A stretch of DNA of 64,000 nucleotides from Paratrimastix pyriformis (lineage: Eukaryota; Preaxostyla; Paratrimastigidae), in contig JAPMOS010000003.1 of the NCBI GenBank assembly GCA_027972325.1, positions 1,055,001 to 1,119,000 on the forward strand, given 5' to 3'. Positions 1 to 19,551 of the stretch are shown here, one piece after another; the stretch's first letter is position 1; every line of letters begins with the position of its first letter. The notes below the pieces were generated by a model. That model had not been told where the DNA came from, ran no database searches, and saw only the letters and a program-made list of their open reading frames with translations. A program made the position numbers and the translations under genes.

Positions 1-1
1 G

Positions 2-3000
2 GACCCGCTGGACGAGTGCGAGTGGGACCCGTATGGCGGGTTCGTCGCGACCGCCCTGCCCCCGCCCCAGCAGCGCCCCCTCGACTCAGGCGCCCCATCC
101 AGCGCCGGCCCCCGTCCCGTGGCCGCCACGTCCTCCTTCCCGGCGCCGCCGCCACCACCACCCCAGGGCGACATCGGCGAGGGCGATCCGTCTGCCGCAG
201 GGTCGGAGCTGCCCAGCCCCAACCCCAGCACCCAGCCGCCCGGGGACCGCGCACAGCCGCGCAGGGGCGAGCATACTGCTGCTGCCATACGCTCCTCGGC
301 CCTGCCCGAGGCGGCCCCGGCATCCCCGGCATCCCCGCTGGCCTCGCCGGCCTTCCCCCTCCGGCCCACCTCGGCCCGGCCTGGGTCCCCCTCGGGCGGG
401 GCCACCGGCCGCTCGGTCCCGTCGCGCCCCCCGTCTGCCGCCAGCGCGCGCCCCACCGCCCCACCACCCACCCCGGCCCCGTCCACCGGGGGGCGCGCCA
501 CCCCAACGGGCGCCAGTCGGATGGGCAGGCCACAGTCGCCCCTCGTCCGCGAGCCGCCGCCCGCCTCGCAGCCGACCCTGCCCGAGGTGGCGCCCCTGCG
601 CACCACGACGGTCGAGCTTTTCGGGGCCGACGAGGGCGAGGGCGAGGGCGAAGGAGGCGGCGAGGAGGCCCTCCCGTCCCCCGAGGCCCCGGCCCCCGGG
701 CGGAGCGAGAGCCCAACACCCTCGCCGGCCCTCGCCCAGCGGGCCTCCGTCAACCGGCTCTCGGGCTCCAAGGAGCGCGGCCCGGAGCCCTACTGGGAGA
801 CCTCCACGGGCGGCTACCGGATGCCGCGCCTGGGGGCCCTGCTCAGCGGGGCCATGAGCACCCAGCGGCCACACTCGCCCCCGTCCGGCCAGCTGTCGCC
901 CCACCCGCCCGCCCCGCCCCCGTCATCGGCCTCGACCTCGCCCCGGCACAGCAGCCCCGGCTCGCCCAAGGCCCGGCTGGGCCACGGCCCGGGTGGGGTC
1001 GGACCGGCCGTCTCCTTTGCGCCGGCCTTCCCCGAGGGCGCGGTGCGGATCGAGACGTGCCCACCCGCAGCCCCGGCCCCCGCCCGCAAGGCGGCCCCAA
1101 GGTCGGCTCAACCCCGGCCGGGCCTTCTCATCGCCCCGCCACGCCCCGCCACGCCCCGCCACGCCCCGCTACGCCCCGCTACGCCCCGCCCCGCCCCGCC
1201 CCGCCCCGCTCCTGGCTCACCCCCATCACCGCCCGTCTTTCCCCCCCTTCCGCCATCCTGTCCTCTCTCCCCGGCGTCGGCCCAGCCCGCTGGTGCTGCT
1301 GCCCCCCTCGGGCCCCCCGCTGGTCGGGGAGAGCCCCCTCTCGACGACGGCCACCCCAGCCGGGACCCCGCTCACCACCGCCGACGGGCTGCTGGCGGGG
1401 CTGCCGGCCCTGGTGCTGGCCGGCTGCGAGGTGCCGGCCATCCTGTCGCCCGCCGGGGCCATGTCCCCCTGCACGGCCCGGCCCCCCACGGCCACCGTGC
1501 AGCGGCACCCGTTCTCGGTCTCCATCGAGTCGCGGGGCCCCTCGACCTCCCTCCCCCAGGGCGCCCTGCTGGCCATGGCCGCCGCCACCGCCCCCGATGC
1601 CCCCGATGGCCTCCACACGGCACTGGCTGACTTCTCGGGTGCCCCCTGGGCGGTCGCCGTGCCCCTCCTCGAGCAGCCCCCGGCCGACCCGCAGCCGCAG
1701 GTTGCCCCGGCCGGCACCGACGGGCTGCCGTGCTCCTCCTCCTCCTCCTCGCCCCGGCTGCCCACGGGCCTGGCCACCCCTGTGCCCCTGCACGCCCAGC
1801 GCCAGTTCCCGGCCGCCCCGGACGTCTCGCTGCGGGCCTCGGCCGGCCAGCTGGTGGGGGTCCCGGGGCACCACCCCGCCCAGGCCTGGGGGCCGTCCCC
1901 AGCCCCGCCCACCCCACCCCCCGCGCTGGTGACCGGCTCTCCGGGGGCCGACAGCCTCCAGCTGAGCCCCACGCCCCGCCCGACCCCCGTGCCGGCGGGG
2001 GTCCTCTCGTCCCGCTCCTCGGCCACCTCCGACCGGCCGCTGCCCCCCGCCTGCCGGGCCGCCACATCGCCGCCGCCCCCGGCCATCTCCCCGCCCCTGC
2101 CGCCCCCCAGCCGGCCCAACACGCCCCGCGCACCGGCGGGGGGCGTCGGCGGCTTCGTGGCGGCGGTTGCCCTGGTCGAGAACGCCTCCCCCTCCCGGGT
2201 GGCCAGGCCGCCGGACAGCCCCCACTCCACGGCGGACTCCCCCAAGGGCCTCCCCACCACCCTGACCCTCCCCGCCCCGGCGGCCCTCCGCCCCCGGCCC
2301 GCCAGCGCCCATCCCTTCAAGCAGCACCGGGCCTCGGCGGGGTCCCTCCGGCCCAGCAGCGCCCTGGCCAAAGCACCCACACACATCGGCCTTGCGGGCA
2401 GCGGGGGCCTGGGGGGCGGCCTGACGACCGTCCGGCTGGAGCCGCCCTCGGACCTGCAGCCCCCGCCCCGGGCAGCCGTCCCGCTGGTGGTGGCGCTGAG
2501 ATCCGCGCCCCTCCTCGCGGCCGCCACCGCGGGCGAGCGGCCCGACGCCAACAACATCCTCCGGGCCTCGCGCTCCCTGGGCGGGCTCCTCCTGCGCCCC
2601 CAGACCCCGATGGCCCGCTGGCGCGCCTCGACGGAGACCATCCGCTTCGTGCCGCCCGGGCGCACCCTCGACTCGTTCCGCGAGCGGCCCGGCGAGGCGG
2701 AGGGCGGCTTCACCACCCCGCCCGGGCCCCTGCGGACCCTCGCCCACCGGTCGCCCTCCCCGCCCCGGTCGCCCGAGGGTCCCATGCCCCTCGGCTCGGT
2801 GCCCGGGGCGGAGCTCTACATGACCTCGATCTCGCCGCCCCCCTCGCCCCTCGCCGGGATCCCGCCACCGGCTGCCCCCCCGGGGAACCCCACCGTGGTG
2901 GCGGCGACCACCTTCGAGCTGCCGGAGCAGCTGCCCGGCCGCCACACGGACGGCACGCGGGTGGTCAACCTCCGCTTCCCGTCCCGCCGGCCGCTCCGCC

Positions 3001-3338
3001 AGGCCCCGGGACCGGCCATCACCCAGGCCCTGGCCGTGCCGCCCACCGTGACCGCGGTGCCCCCGGCCCCCGCCCCGGGCACCCGCAACCCCACGCTGCC
3101 CCCGCCCCGCCGCACGGTGCGGCCCTCCTCAGGGCGGCTCTTCCCGGCGGTGACCACCCTGGCCCCCACCCTGCCGCCCACCCTGGGGCCCCTGGCCGAC
3201 GGGGTCCGGGGCTCGATGGAAGGCAGCCTCGCCAGCCTCAGCAGCCCACTCCGACTCCGGGGCAGGCCCACCAGCGCCCCCATGGGGGTCCGCCGGCCCG
3301 CGGGCCATTACCCGGGGGCAGGTCCCCAAAGGCGCTGA
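2..3338 (+). CDS. Disordered Pro/Ser/Ala-rich protein, 5' end outside the window
   Basis: Two exons are visible, 2..1101 and 1286..3338. The upstream frame is open from base 2, so the true start lies before the window. The intron 1102..1285 starts GTCGG and ends CCCAG; it leaves 2 bases on the left exon and 1 on the right, so the frame is kept. It contains a run of repeated CGCCCCGC(C/T)A units. The protein (about 1,050 residues visible) is rich in Pro, Ser, Ala and Arg with many SP and PPSP pairs and very few hydrophobic stretches. No enzyme motif, membrane segment or coiled coil was seen. It looks like an intrinsically disordered scaffold or regulator, but I do not recognise a family. The stop is TGA at 3336. 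Confidence 0.6.
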
Positions 3339-3967
3339 TGGCTCCCCTCCTCCCCCTCCCCCCCTTCGTTCTCTCAAAAAGACGGTTTTGTACACGCTGC
3401 TGCAGGGGGTGTGAGCGGGGAAGGGGGGCATGGGTGGAGGCAGCGATCGATCTGTTGCTGCTTTCCAAGGGCACCGGCAAAGGGAACGGGCTGGGCCTGG
3501 GCCAGGGGAGGGGGAGGAAGCACGGACACACGACCATCACGCACGAATCCACCGCACACCGCACACCGCACACCGCGCTCCCGAGTTGGCCGCTTGGCTG
3601 CCGTCCCCTCTCCCCGAACGACATCCGAGAGCAGACGCCAAGCAGACGCCACCACCACGCGCAGGGGGAGGCCCAAACGACAGGCGACGAGGACGAGCAG
3701 AGAAGAGCGAAACGAGACGAGGGGGCCGAGAGAGAAACCAGCCGATGGGGGAAGTTGTTCTATCAACAGAATCGGAAAGAAAGGGGTTCTGCCCAGGAGG
3801 TCCCCCCCCGACGGGGGCAGGGGGACAGCAGAGCATGCGCGGCGTGCGACCGAGCATACGAACGCTGATGGGAGAGCAGTCCCTCCATCCAGGGCGACCC
3901 CCGCGAATGGGGGGGTGCGTCGAGGCGAGAAGCAAAATCCCTGCGAGCAGCTCCTCCCAGCCGCCCC
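3339..3967. other. Intergenic region between convergent genes
   Basis: This separates the stop of the Pro-rich gene on the plus strand from the stop of CNOT11 on the minus strand, so it should hold two 3' untranslated regions. Short CGCACACCG-type repeats lie near 3548-3572. I see no coding exon with homology and no clear AATAAA signal. Confidence 0.5.
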
Positions 3968-5828
3968 TCACGGAGACTGGGCGGGCAGCGGCGACCCATC
4001 CCGGGCGTCCTCCCCGACGGGGGGCGGGGACGGAGCGTCGGGTGGGGGGAGGGTCCCCTCCTGGTGGAGCTGGCGGAGGGTGTGGTAGAGCCGGTTGGCC
4101 TCCTGGATGCGCCCGTGGGCCAGGCAGAAGGACCCGATCTCGGCCGACATGCCCGAGAGATCGATGTTGCGGCTGCGGATGAGGGCCGTCAGGAAGACCG
4201 ACACCAGCCGGGCGTGGCGGGCGTGCTTGGCGGGGTCGGCGATGCCCTCGGTGGAGCTGAGGCAGTTCTTGACGAAGAGCTGCACGAACTCGGCGGGCAG
4301 CTCGAGCAGGGTCCCCAGCTGGTTGACCACCTCCATGCTGTGCAGCGAGACGGGCATCCGCACCAGCGCGCCAAGGTACCTGGCCGGGGGATGGTGTGAG
4401 AAGGATGGACGGGGGGTGGTTGCACCGGGGACAGACTCGGTCGTATCGGGAGCGCTCACCGACATGAGCTTGAGGAAGGTCTCGGCGGCCACAGCCGGGC
4501 AGTGCTCCACCAGCTGGGAGAAGTTGGCGGGCGTCAGGCCGGCCCGGAGGGGTAGCCGAGGATCGGTCTCCATGGCCTTGATGATGTCCTGCGGGCCGGA
4601 AAACGGGTCAGCGATTCATGGCGCACCGGGTCGCGTGACAGACATCGGCTTGAGGAGGGGTGAGCTGCACGGTGAAGGCCCGTTGAAGAAGTTGCAGAGG
4701 GAGGTCGTTGCCCGGGGCGAGGGGTGGTATGGGGCTGGTGGTGGGCGGGGGTGTGATGCTATCGGGGGGGATATCGGCAGATGCCAACAAGCTGGTCCGG
4801 GGATGAGGAGAGCTGCTTAGGGTGGCGTCCGGGGCGCCAGAGGACATGGCGGATGGGGTGGCGGAGGCGGAGGTGGCGGCTGGGAGGGAGGGGGCCGCCG
4901 AGGCGGCGGCTTCTTCTTCTTCGGGAGTCGTCGGATCCCAAAGAAGCTCGTGGACCATGCCCATGTGCAGCCACGACACCTGCACATCGATGATGGAAAA
5001 GCCATCAGTGGGCCATGAGGGCGCGGAGTTCAGACCTCATCGTCGCGGGGCGGGAGGATCGGCGGAGGCGGGCAGAGGGTGGGGGGCTGAAAGTCAAGGG
5101 GGGCGAGTTCGTTCTCGGCAAGGGGAGGAAGCGAGGAAACAGCGCTGTTGCCCGTGGAATCTCTGGAAAAGAAGGTGAAACAGTGTGATGGGAGGTCGCC
5201 CACAGACGTGCGAGCATCGGCCCAAGGATTGCAGAGTCCCATCTCGGGGTCGATAATCCGGGAGCTAACACCAACTTCCCGGATACCACCGATTTTTGAA
5301 GCGAGAGGAAGCGGGGAAAGAGCAGGACGAGGAGATGGAAGAGGGGCGGCAGAGCAAGACAGCAGAATATCGCGAGGCGATTGCCGGAGGAACTGCGAGC
5401 AGTGCATCCGACCACCCAAATGTAAGCCACGGATCAGGAAAAAGTGAACAAAACAATTGTGCACCACAACAGACATCCCGGGAACCTTTCTGAAGAAGGG
5501 TGATCAAGAAGGTGACAATTGCTTCAGGTTCGGAGCCACAAGTTGCGTGATGATAGAGGATGGGCGCAAAAGGATTTTGTTCGATGACTTCTGTTTTGTA
5601 GCTGTCGAAGAGGAGGAATAATGCTGCGACCCTCTGTGCGGGTTTTAAAAAATGATCGTGCAAGAAGACGGAAAGAGCCGTGCACGTTCGAAACAAATCA
5701 CCACGCTGAAAACGGCGTGAATAGTCGGCAGCGACTGATTCAAGGGGTTTTTCTGTATCTCCCAAGAGCTGCGCGAGAATTTCGTAATCTTGGACAGTTG
5801 GAAATGCCGATCCACTCATAGCACTCAT
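3968..5828 (-). CDS. CNOT11: CCR4-NOT transcription complex subunit 11
   Basis: CNOT11 docks with CNOT10 on the N-terminal part of the CNOT1 scaffold in the CCR4-NOT deadenylase complex, which controls mRNA decay. Five exons fit in phase: 5828..5475, 5392..5036, 4979..4644, 4588..4464 and 4379..3968, giving 527 residues (human about 510). The N-terminal helical part includes FRTCTALSVFLHDHF and QRVAALFLLFDSYKTE. The C-terminal conserved block includes DIIKAMETDPRLPLRAGLTP, MPVSLHSMEVVNQLG and LPAEFVQLFVKNCLS, matching the diagnostic MSLHSMEVVN...PPEFIHLYISNCIS region of the family. The middle (about residues 160-330) is Pro/Ser-rich, as in homologues. Donors are GTCTG three times and GTCGG once. 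The ATG at 5828 opens the conserved frame; another ATG lies three codons downstream (residue 4). Confidence 0.9.
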
Positions 5829-5930
5829 AACCGGTCAGTCTGAAGCTGTTGGCGCTGGGCCGCGGAAGGGACTCACACGAAAAACCGAGGCTGGCACGCC
5901 GTGGCACAGCAGATCAATTCCTCGTCAATA

Positions 5931-5979
5931 GAGTCGTTCGTGTTCGGTGTCGGACAGACTTGTCCGGCAATCCAACAAT
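5931..5979 (+). repeat. Left terminal inverted repeat
   Basis: 49 bp starting GAGTCGTTCGTGTTCGG, identical to the reverse complement of 6981..7029. It is preceded directly by TA. Confidence 0.85.
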
Positions 5980-6894
5980 CCGTTCGCCACTGTCCAACGC
6001 TGTCCAACGCTGTCCAACGCTGTCGAACGCTGTTCGACGCTGTCCAACAAACTGATCTTGTCTGACAACCCGAGCTTGTCTGACAACTGGGCTGTCCAAC
6101 GCCGAACACACTGTCCAACAAGAATCACCTGACCGACACCCTGTCCAACAGACAACACCCTGTCCAACAGTCCGATACCCTTGTTCGACAGTCCGATACC
6201 CTTGTCCGACAGGAAGACACTTTGTTCGGTGTGCCAACACTGTCCAACACCTCGTCCAACAAGCCAACACCCCTGGCCCACAACCCACCCCCTGTCCGCT
6301 ATCGGGAACTGGCGAGCAGCTCACGTGATTTTGTTGATAGAACGGCCCGTACGAGGGAAATGAAGAGTCGTGGAGGCTGAGGAGGGAACCAAACACCACT
6401 CAGTACAGCCAAGCACACGGCTCCACGCGCACTGTGTGCGGGTTGTCAGTTTGCCATGCATGGATGACAGTGGCGAGGGCGTGCATCTACATGCCAACCG
6501 GTCGTGCCCCGCCACAAACATCGAGAGAGATGAAAATTTTTAAGCTTGGCTAGAGTTCTCAACCACAACGCGCACTGGGCGCTGCTCTGCGTGGGAACTG
6601 GACGACGCGGAGGCTTTCTCACAGGAAGGATAAATTCGGGGGGACCCTGAAACCCTCCGTCGGCGACCACCTGCTCACGGGGGATGAGGGCCTCTGCAAA
6701 CTCGCTGCACCTATATTTCTACGTCGGGCATTCCACCCGGAAAGGGACCCTCCAAAGAAAGGAGGTTGCCGGAGCAAGTCCGCGACGATGAGGTATTTTA
6801 GGCCTCTGGAAGATGTGTTTCCCCCGAGATGAGGTTGTTCGGGAGTGTTGGCTGTCCGACAGGTGTTCGACATCGTTCAACATCGTTCGACATC

Positions 6895-6972
6895 GTTCGG
6901 CGCTGTTCGACGCTGTTCGACGCTGTTCGACGCTGTTCGACGCTGTTCGACGCTGTTCGACGCTGTTCGACG
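6895..6972 (+). repeat. Decamer array CGCTGTTCGA inside the TIR element
   Basis: About seven to eight near-perfect head-to-tail copies of CGCTGTTCGA. A related array (CGCTGTCCAA and variants) lies at about 5988..6052 in the same orientation. Such subterminal arrays are common transposase-binding regions in DNA transposons; that role is inferred here. Confidence 0.8.
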
Positions 6973-6980
6973 CCCGACGG

Positions 6981-7029
6981 GTTGTTGGATTGCCGGACAA
7001 GTCTGTCCGACACCGAACACGAACGACTC
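6981..7029 (-). repeat. Right terminal inverted repeat
   Basis: Mirror copy of 5931..5979, followed directly by TA at 7030-7031. No mismatches were seen over 49 bp, so the element is young or was recently homogenised. Confidence 0.85.
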
Positions 7030-7080
7030 TAATCCCTCGTCAATTCCTCGTCAATGCTCGCCGATCCATCCACCCTGATT

Positions 7081-8410
7081 TAGAGGAGGCTCTTCGGGAA
7101 CTGGAAGCCATCCAGCCCCTCCAAGAAGTCTGGATCTGCTCCTGCTGGGCCACACATCCTACGCACCTCCATTCCATTGCACGCATCCGCACCCCATTGC
7201 ACGCAGGTTCTTTCTGGGCGAAGCTCGTCGGGTTCCGTGACGCAGGGTCCGCCCCTCATGCCCCCCACCGCCATCGGCCCTCGCCCTTGTCGAATATTTG
7301 TCCCCACCTCGCCCTCCTCGCCCTGCCTCCTCGCCCGAACAGGGAGCTTCTTGGGGGCGAGCAGCCCCACGGGCTCTGACAGGACCGTCTCCTCGATGGG
7401 CATCGTGCAGCAGCACGCGTACAGCATCCTGGCCGGGCAGGAGGAGGAGGGCAACCGGCTCATCCGCCTCAGGAACCCCGGTGACAGACGGTCCGCCCCG
7501 CCCTCGCCCGCCCAACCCACCTCGCACTCGTCATGGTCCATCACCCCAGCCATGTTCCATCATTTTCTCGAACCCCTGCACGTCATGGCATGTCATGTCA
7601 CGTCATTACCTCTGACACCACGTATCCCCCCACCCGGCGACCAGGAGTGGAAGGGCGACTGGAGCGACACTTCCAGCAAGTGGACGCCCATCCTGCGGGA
7701 GAAGTTCCACGCGTGCGACCTGGAAGACGGCAGCTTCTGGATGGCCCTCCAGGACTTCTGCGTCCATTTCGACGAGCTGTCCGTCCTGCCGCCGTGCCTC
7801 CATCGCCCGCCCTCCTCCTCCGCCCCTCCCACGCACGCGCACAACCACCACCATTGCATTCGACTTCTCCAGGTATGTGTGCAAGCTGATGAACTCCTCC
7901 TGGACGACCTGCTCGGTGGAGGGCGCCTGGAAGGGCATCGAGATTGTGGTCAACTGCCCCCAGGTCGGTCCCCCACCCCGGGTGTGGTGGCGCCCGCCCC
8001 GGTTGGGCACCCTCATCACAGTGGTGCGCTCTCCTCTCCTTCCGGTCCCGAAATGCAGTACCTGCTGACGGTGACCGTCCCCACCCAAGTGCTGGTCGTC
8101 ATCACCCGCCCAGCACGCGTGGATGTCTGTCCCACCGACCCCGGGAGGGAGCGGCCTGACCCAAATCTCACTTGGGTTCGTTGTTTCCCTTAGTGGCACG
8201 GGACTCGCTGCTCATCGGCGTTGGGAGAACGAAGGGTCTGCTCGCTCTTGTCCTGTCTGGGACTCACTTCCGTTCGGCTTCCCAGGAAGCGCGTACGTGA
8301 CCGTGGCCCAATTGCTGACATCACCGCCGCTCAACCCACGCTCACGGTTCAGTTCCGCCCCGATTCAGTTGGTGTTCCTCGACCCGACGGGTCGGGACCC
8401 GTTAAGCAAT
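7081..8410 (+). pseudogene. Truncated, inverted fragment of a DEK1-type calpain gene
   Basis: This plus-strand stretch matches the 3' half of the calpain gene at 18694-30403, exon by exon and partly through introns. Pieces seen in order are SFWAKLVGFRDAG, GIVQQHAYSIL (catalytic His region), NRLIRLRNP, EWKGDWSD, SFWMALQDFCVHFDEL, SSWTTCSVEGAWKG, QYLLTVTVPTQVLV and, at the end, SAPIQLVFLDP. It lacks all upstream exons, including the membrane region and the catalytic Cys exon. After the catalytic Asn the NPWG motif has lost its Trp with a one-base difference that shifts the frame, and the last exon has one extra base relative to the intact gene. It begins about 100 bp from the TIR element, so that element or a rearrangement there may mark the break. 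A degraded duplicate is the simplest reading. Confidence 0.75.
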
Positions 8411-8705
8411 GCAACAACGTGGGACGGTGGGCTGTAAAAGCAACGGTATACGTCTTTTCTCGAAATTTCGGGCAAAATTGAAAACGGTCCGGAAAATACG
8501 AGCACACCGATCACTTGGAATTTCGAACTGAAGAAGGAATCAACAAACAAGCAACAACAAAAGGTTGTCTCGAAAGAAAGAAAAGGTTGTTTTGTCGGAT
8601 TTTCAAAAACACAAACAAAAAAACCCAGCGTCACAGACGCGACGTGCTCTCTGCAGACATGGTCACGGAGCGACCCTCTTGTCGTCGTTGAGAAGGGGCA
8701 TATGG
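8411..8705. other. Intergenic region between calpain fragment and calpain copy A 3' end
   Basis: AT-richer than its surroundings, with A-rich runs around 8520-8620. No homologous exon seen. It probably holds the 3' untranslated region of the minus-strand calpain copy A. Confidence 0.45.
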
Positions 8706-18193
<9,488 letters not shown>

Positions 18194-18693
18194 TCCTCAA
18201 AAACAAGAAAACGGTCCCTGGTGTCACTCCCTGTGCAAAGAACCGCGGTTCTTGGCATGCGCCGGCTTCCCGTTTTGAATTTTGTCCTGTCAGTCTGTGT
18301 GAGTGCGGCATCGTGGGAGGCTAACTAAAAGCCACAGTCGAAAGGATTTCACAAGAATTTTACCATGTCGACCCCTGACGACATCTCACCCACATCATCA
18401 GCCCCTCTCCGGCGCTGACCCAGCCTCGTTAAGAAGAAGTGAGATTCACACATTTTTTTAAATACAGCCACAGAAGCATCGGCCCTGATGATCCTCCAAG
18501 AATGGCTTTGCTACACAAAAGACGCTCCCACCACCATTTCTAACGTTATTCGGTCGCCCTCCACCGCATGTTGAAGCGCCATGACCCGTGCTCCTCTGGG
18601 AAAAGCCGATCGAATCTCGAAAAAAATGCTCCCAACACGAAAGAAGAAGACAGAAGACAGGAACAAAAAACACTATTTTATATGGATTTCTGC
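18194..18693. other. Intergenic region between tandem calpain copies
   Basis: Lies between the start codon of copy A (minus, 18193) and the stop codon of copy B (minus, TAA at 18696..18694). It must hold the copy A promoter and the copy B 3' untranslated region in 500 bp. It is AT-richer than the genes. No TATA box or exon is convincing. Confidence 0.5.
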
Positions 18694-19399
18694 TTAACGG
18701 GTCCCGACTTTCGGGTCGAGGAACGCCAACTGAATCGGGGCGGAACCGTGAACCGTGAGCCAGAACGGGCTCTCTTCCCCGGGCTGTGGAAAGAAAGAGA
18801 GGATGAGCGGTATCGGAAAAGAGGCCACAGACATTGAATGTGTATGCAACGACGGTGTAAGCCCCTGGCTGGAGGGTGGTCTCCTCGAGAGACTGCCGAG
18901 ACACGCGGCACGTGCCGCTGATAATCTGCTGCGCCCGAGTGGAGCGAGGGACGCGTTTCCTGAGAGGAAGTCGAACACAGAAGCCCTCGCTCGGTGAGTT
19001 CGAGACAGAGCGGCAGCCACAGACCCTTCGTTCTTCCAAATATCAACACCGATGGCGAACGGGTCCCGTGCCACTGAAGGAAAAAAAACGAGGTCAGGTC
19101 GCTCCCTCCCGGGGTCGGTGTGACAGACATCCGCGCGTGTCGGGCTGGGTGATGATGACCAGCACTTGGGTGGGGACGGTCACCGTCAGCAGGTACTGCA
19201 ACCAGGAAGGAGAGCGCGCCCCGCCGTGATGAGCAGATGGCCCGGGGAGTGGAGGGACCGACCTGGGGGCAGTTGACCATGGACACGTTGTTGATGCACC
19301 CGCCAGCGGTGATGCCCTTCCAGGCGCCTTCCACCGAGCAGGTCGTCCAGGACGTGCTCACAAGCTTGCAAACATACCTGGAAGAATGGAATGGTGGTG

Positions 19400-19433
<34 letters not shown>

Positions 19434-19520
19434 GAGTAAAGAAGGAAAGGAGTAACGGGAAAACAAAAAACAGAGAGGTCGAAGAGACAGCACGAATGTC
19501 ACTGCACCCGTGGGCTGTGT

Positions 19521-19551
<31 letters not shown>

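Larger units (their letters stand above)
5931..7029. mobile_element. Non-autonomous DNA transposon-like element with 49-bp terminal inverted repeats
   Basis: Bases 5931..5979 and the reverse complement of 6981..7029 are identical over 49 bp. Each end is flanked by TA (5929-5930 and 7030-7031), the target duplication typical of Tc1/mariner-like and some MITE families. The 1.1-kb interior has no transposase-like reading frame. It carries subterminal arrays of a decamer (CGCTGTCCAA-like on the left, CGCTGTTCGA on the right) and looser TGTCCAACA-type repeats. A further direct repeat, TCAATTCCTCGTCAA, lies just outside both ends (near 5914 and 7040). It may be a longer target duplication or a pre-existing repeat. 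The element sits between the 5' end of CNOT11 and a calpain gene fragment. Family assignment beyond TIR/TA-type is not possible from this sequence. Confidence 0.75.

Noticed and set aside
16-1932. Several overlapping 250-640 codon frames on both strands at the start of the window
   Set aside because: High GC content suppresses stop codons, so shadow frames are long. Only the frames that join in phase across the 1102-1285 intron were kept.
4380-4460. Canonical GTGAGC donor at 4459 for the CNOT11 intron
   Set aside because: Using it puts the next exon out of frame with the only acceptor (4381-4380). The GTCGG donor four bases earlier keeps YLGALVRMPVSLHSMEVV in frame.
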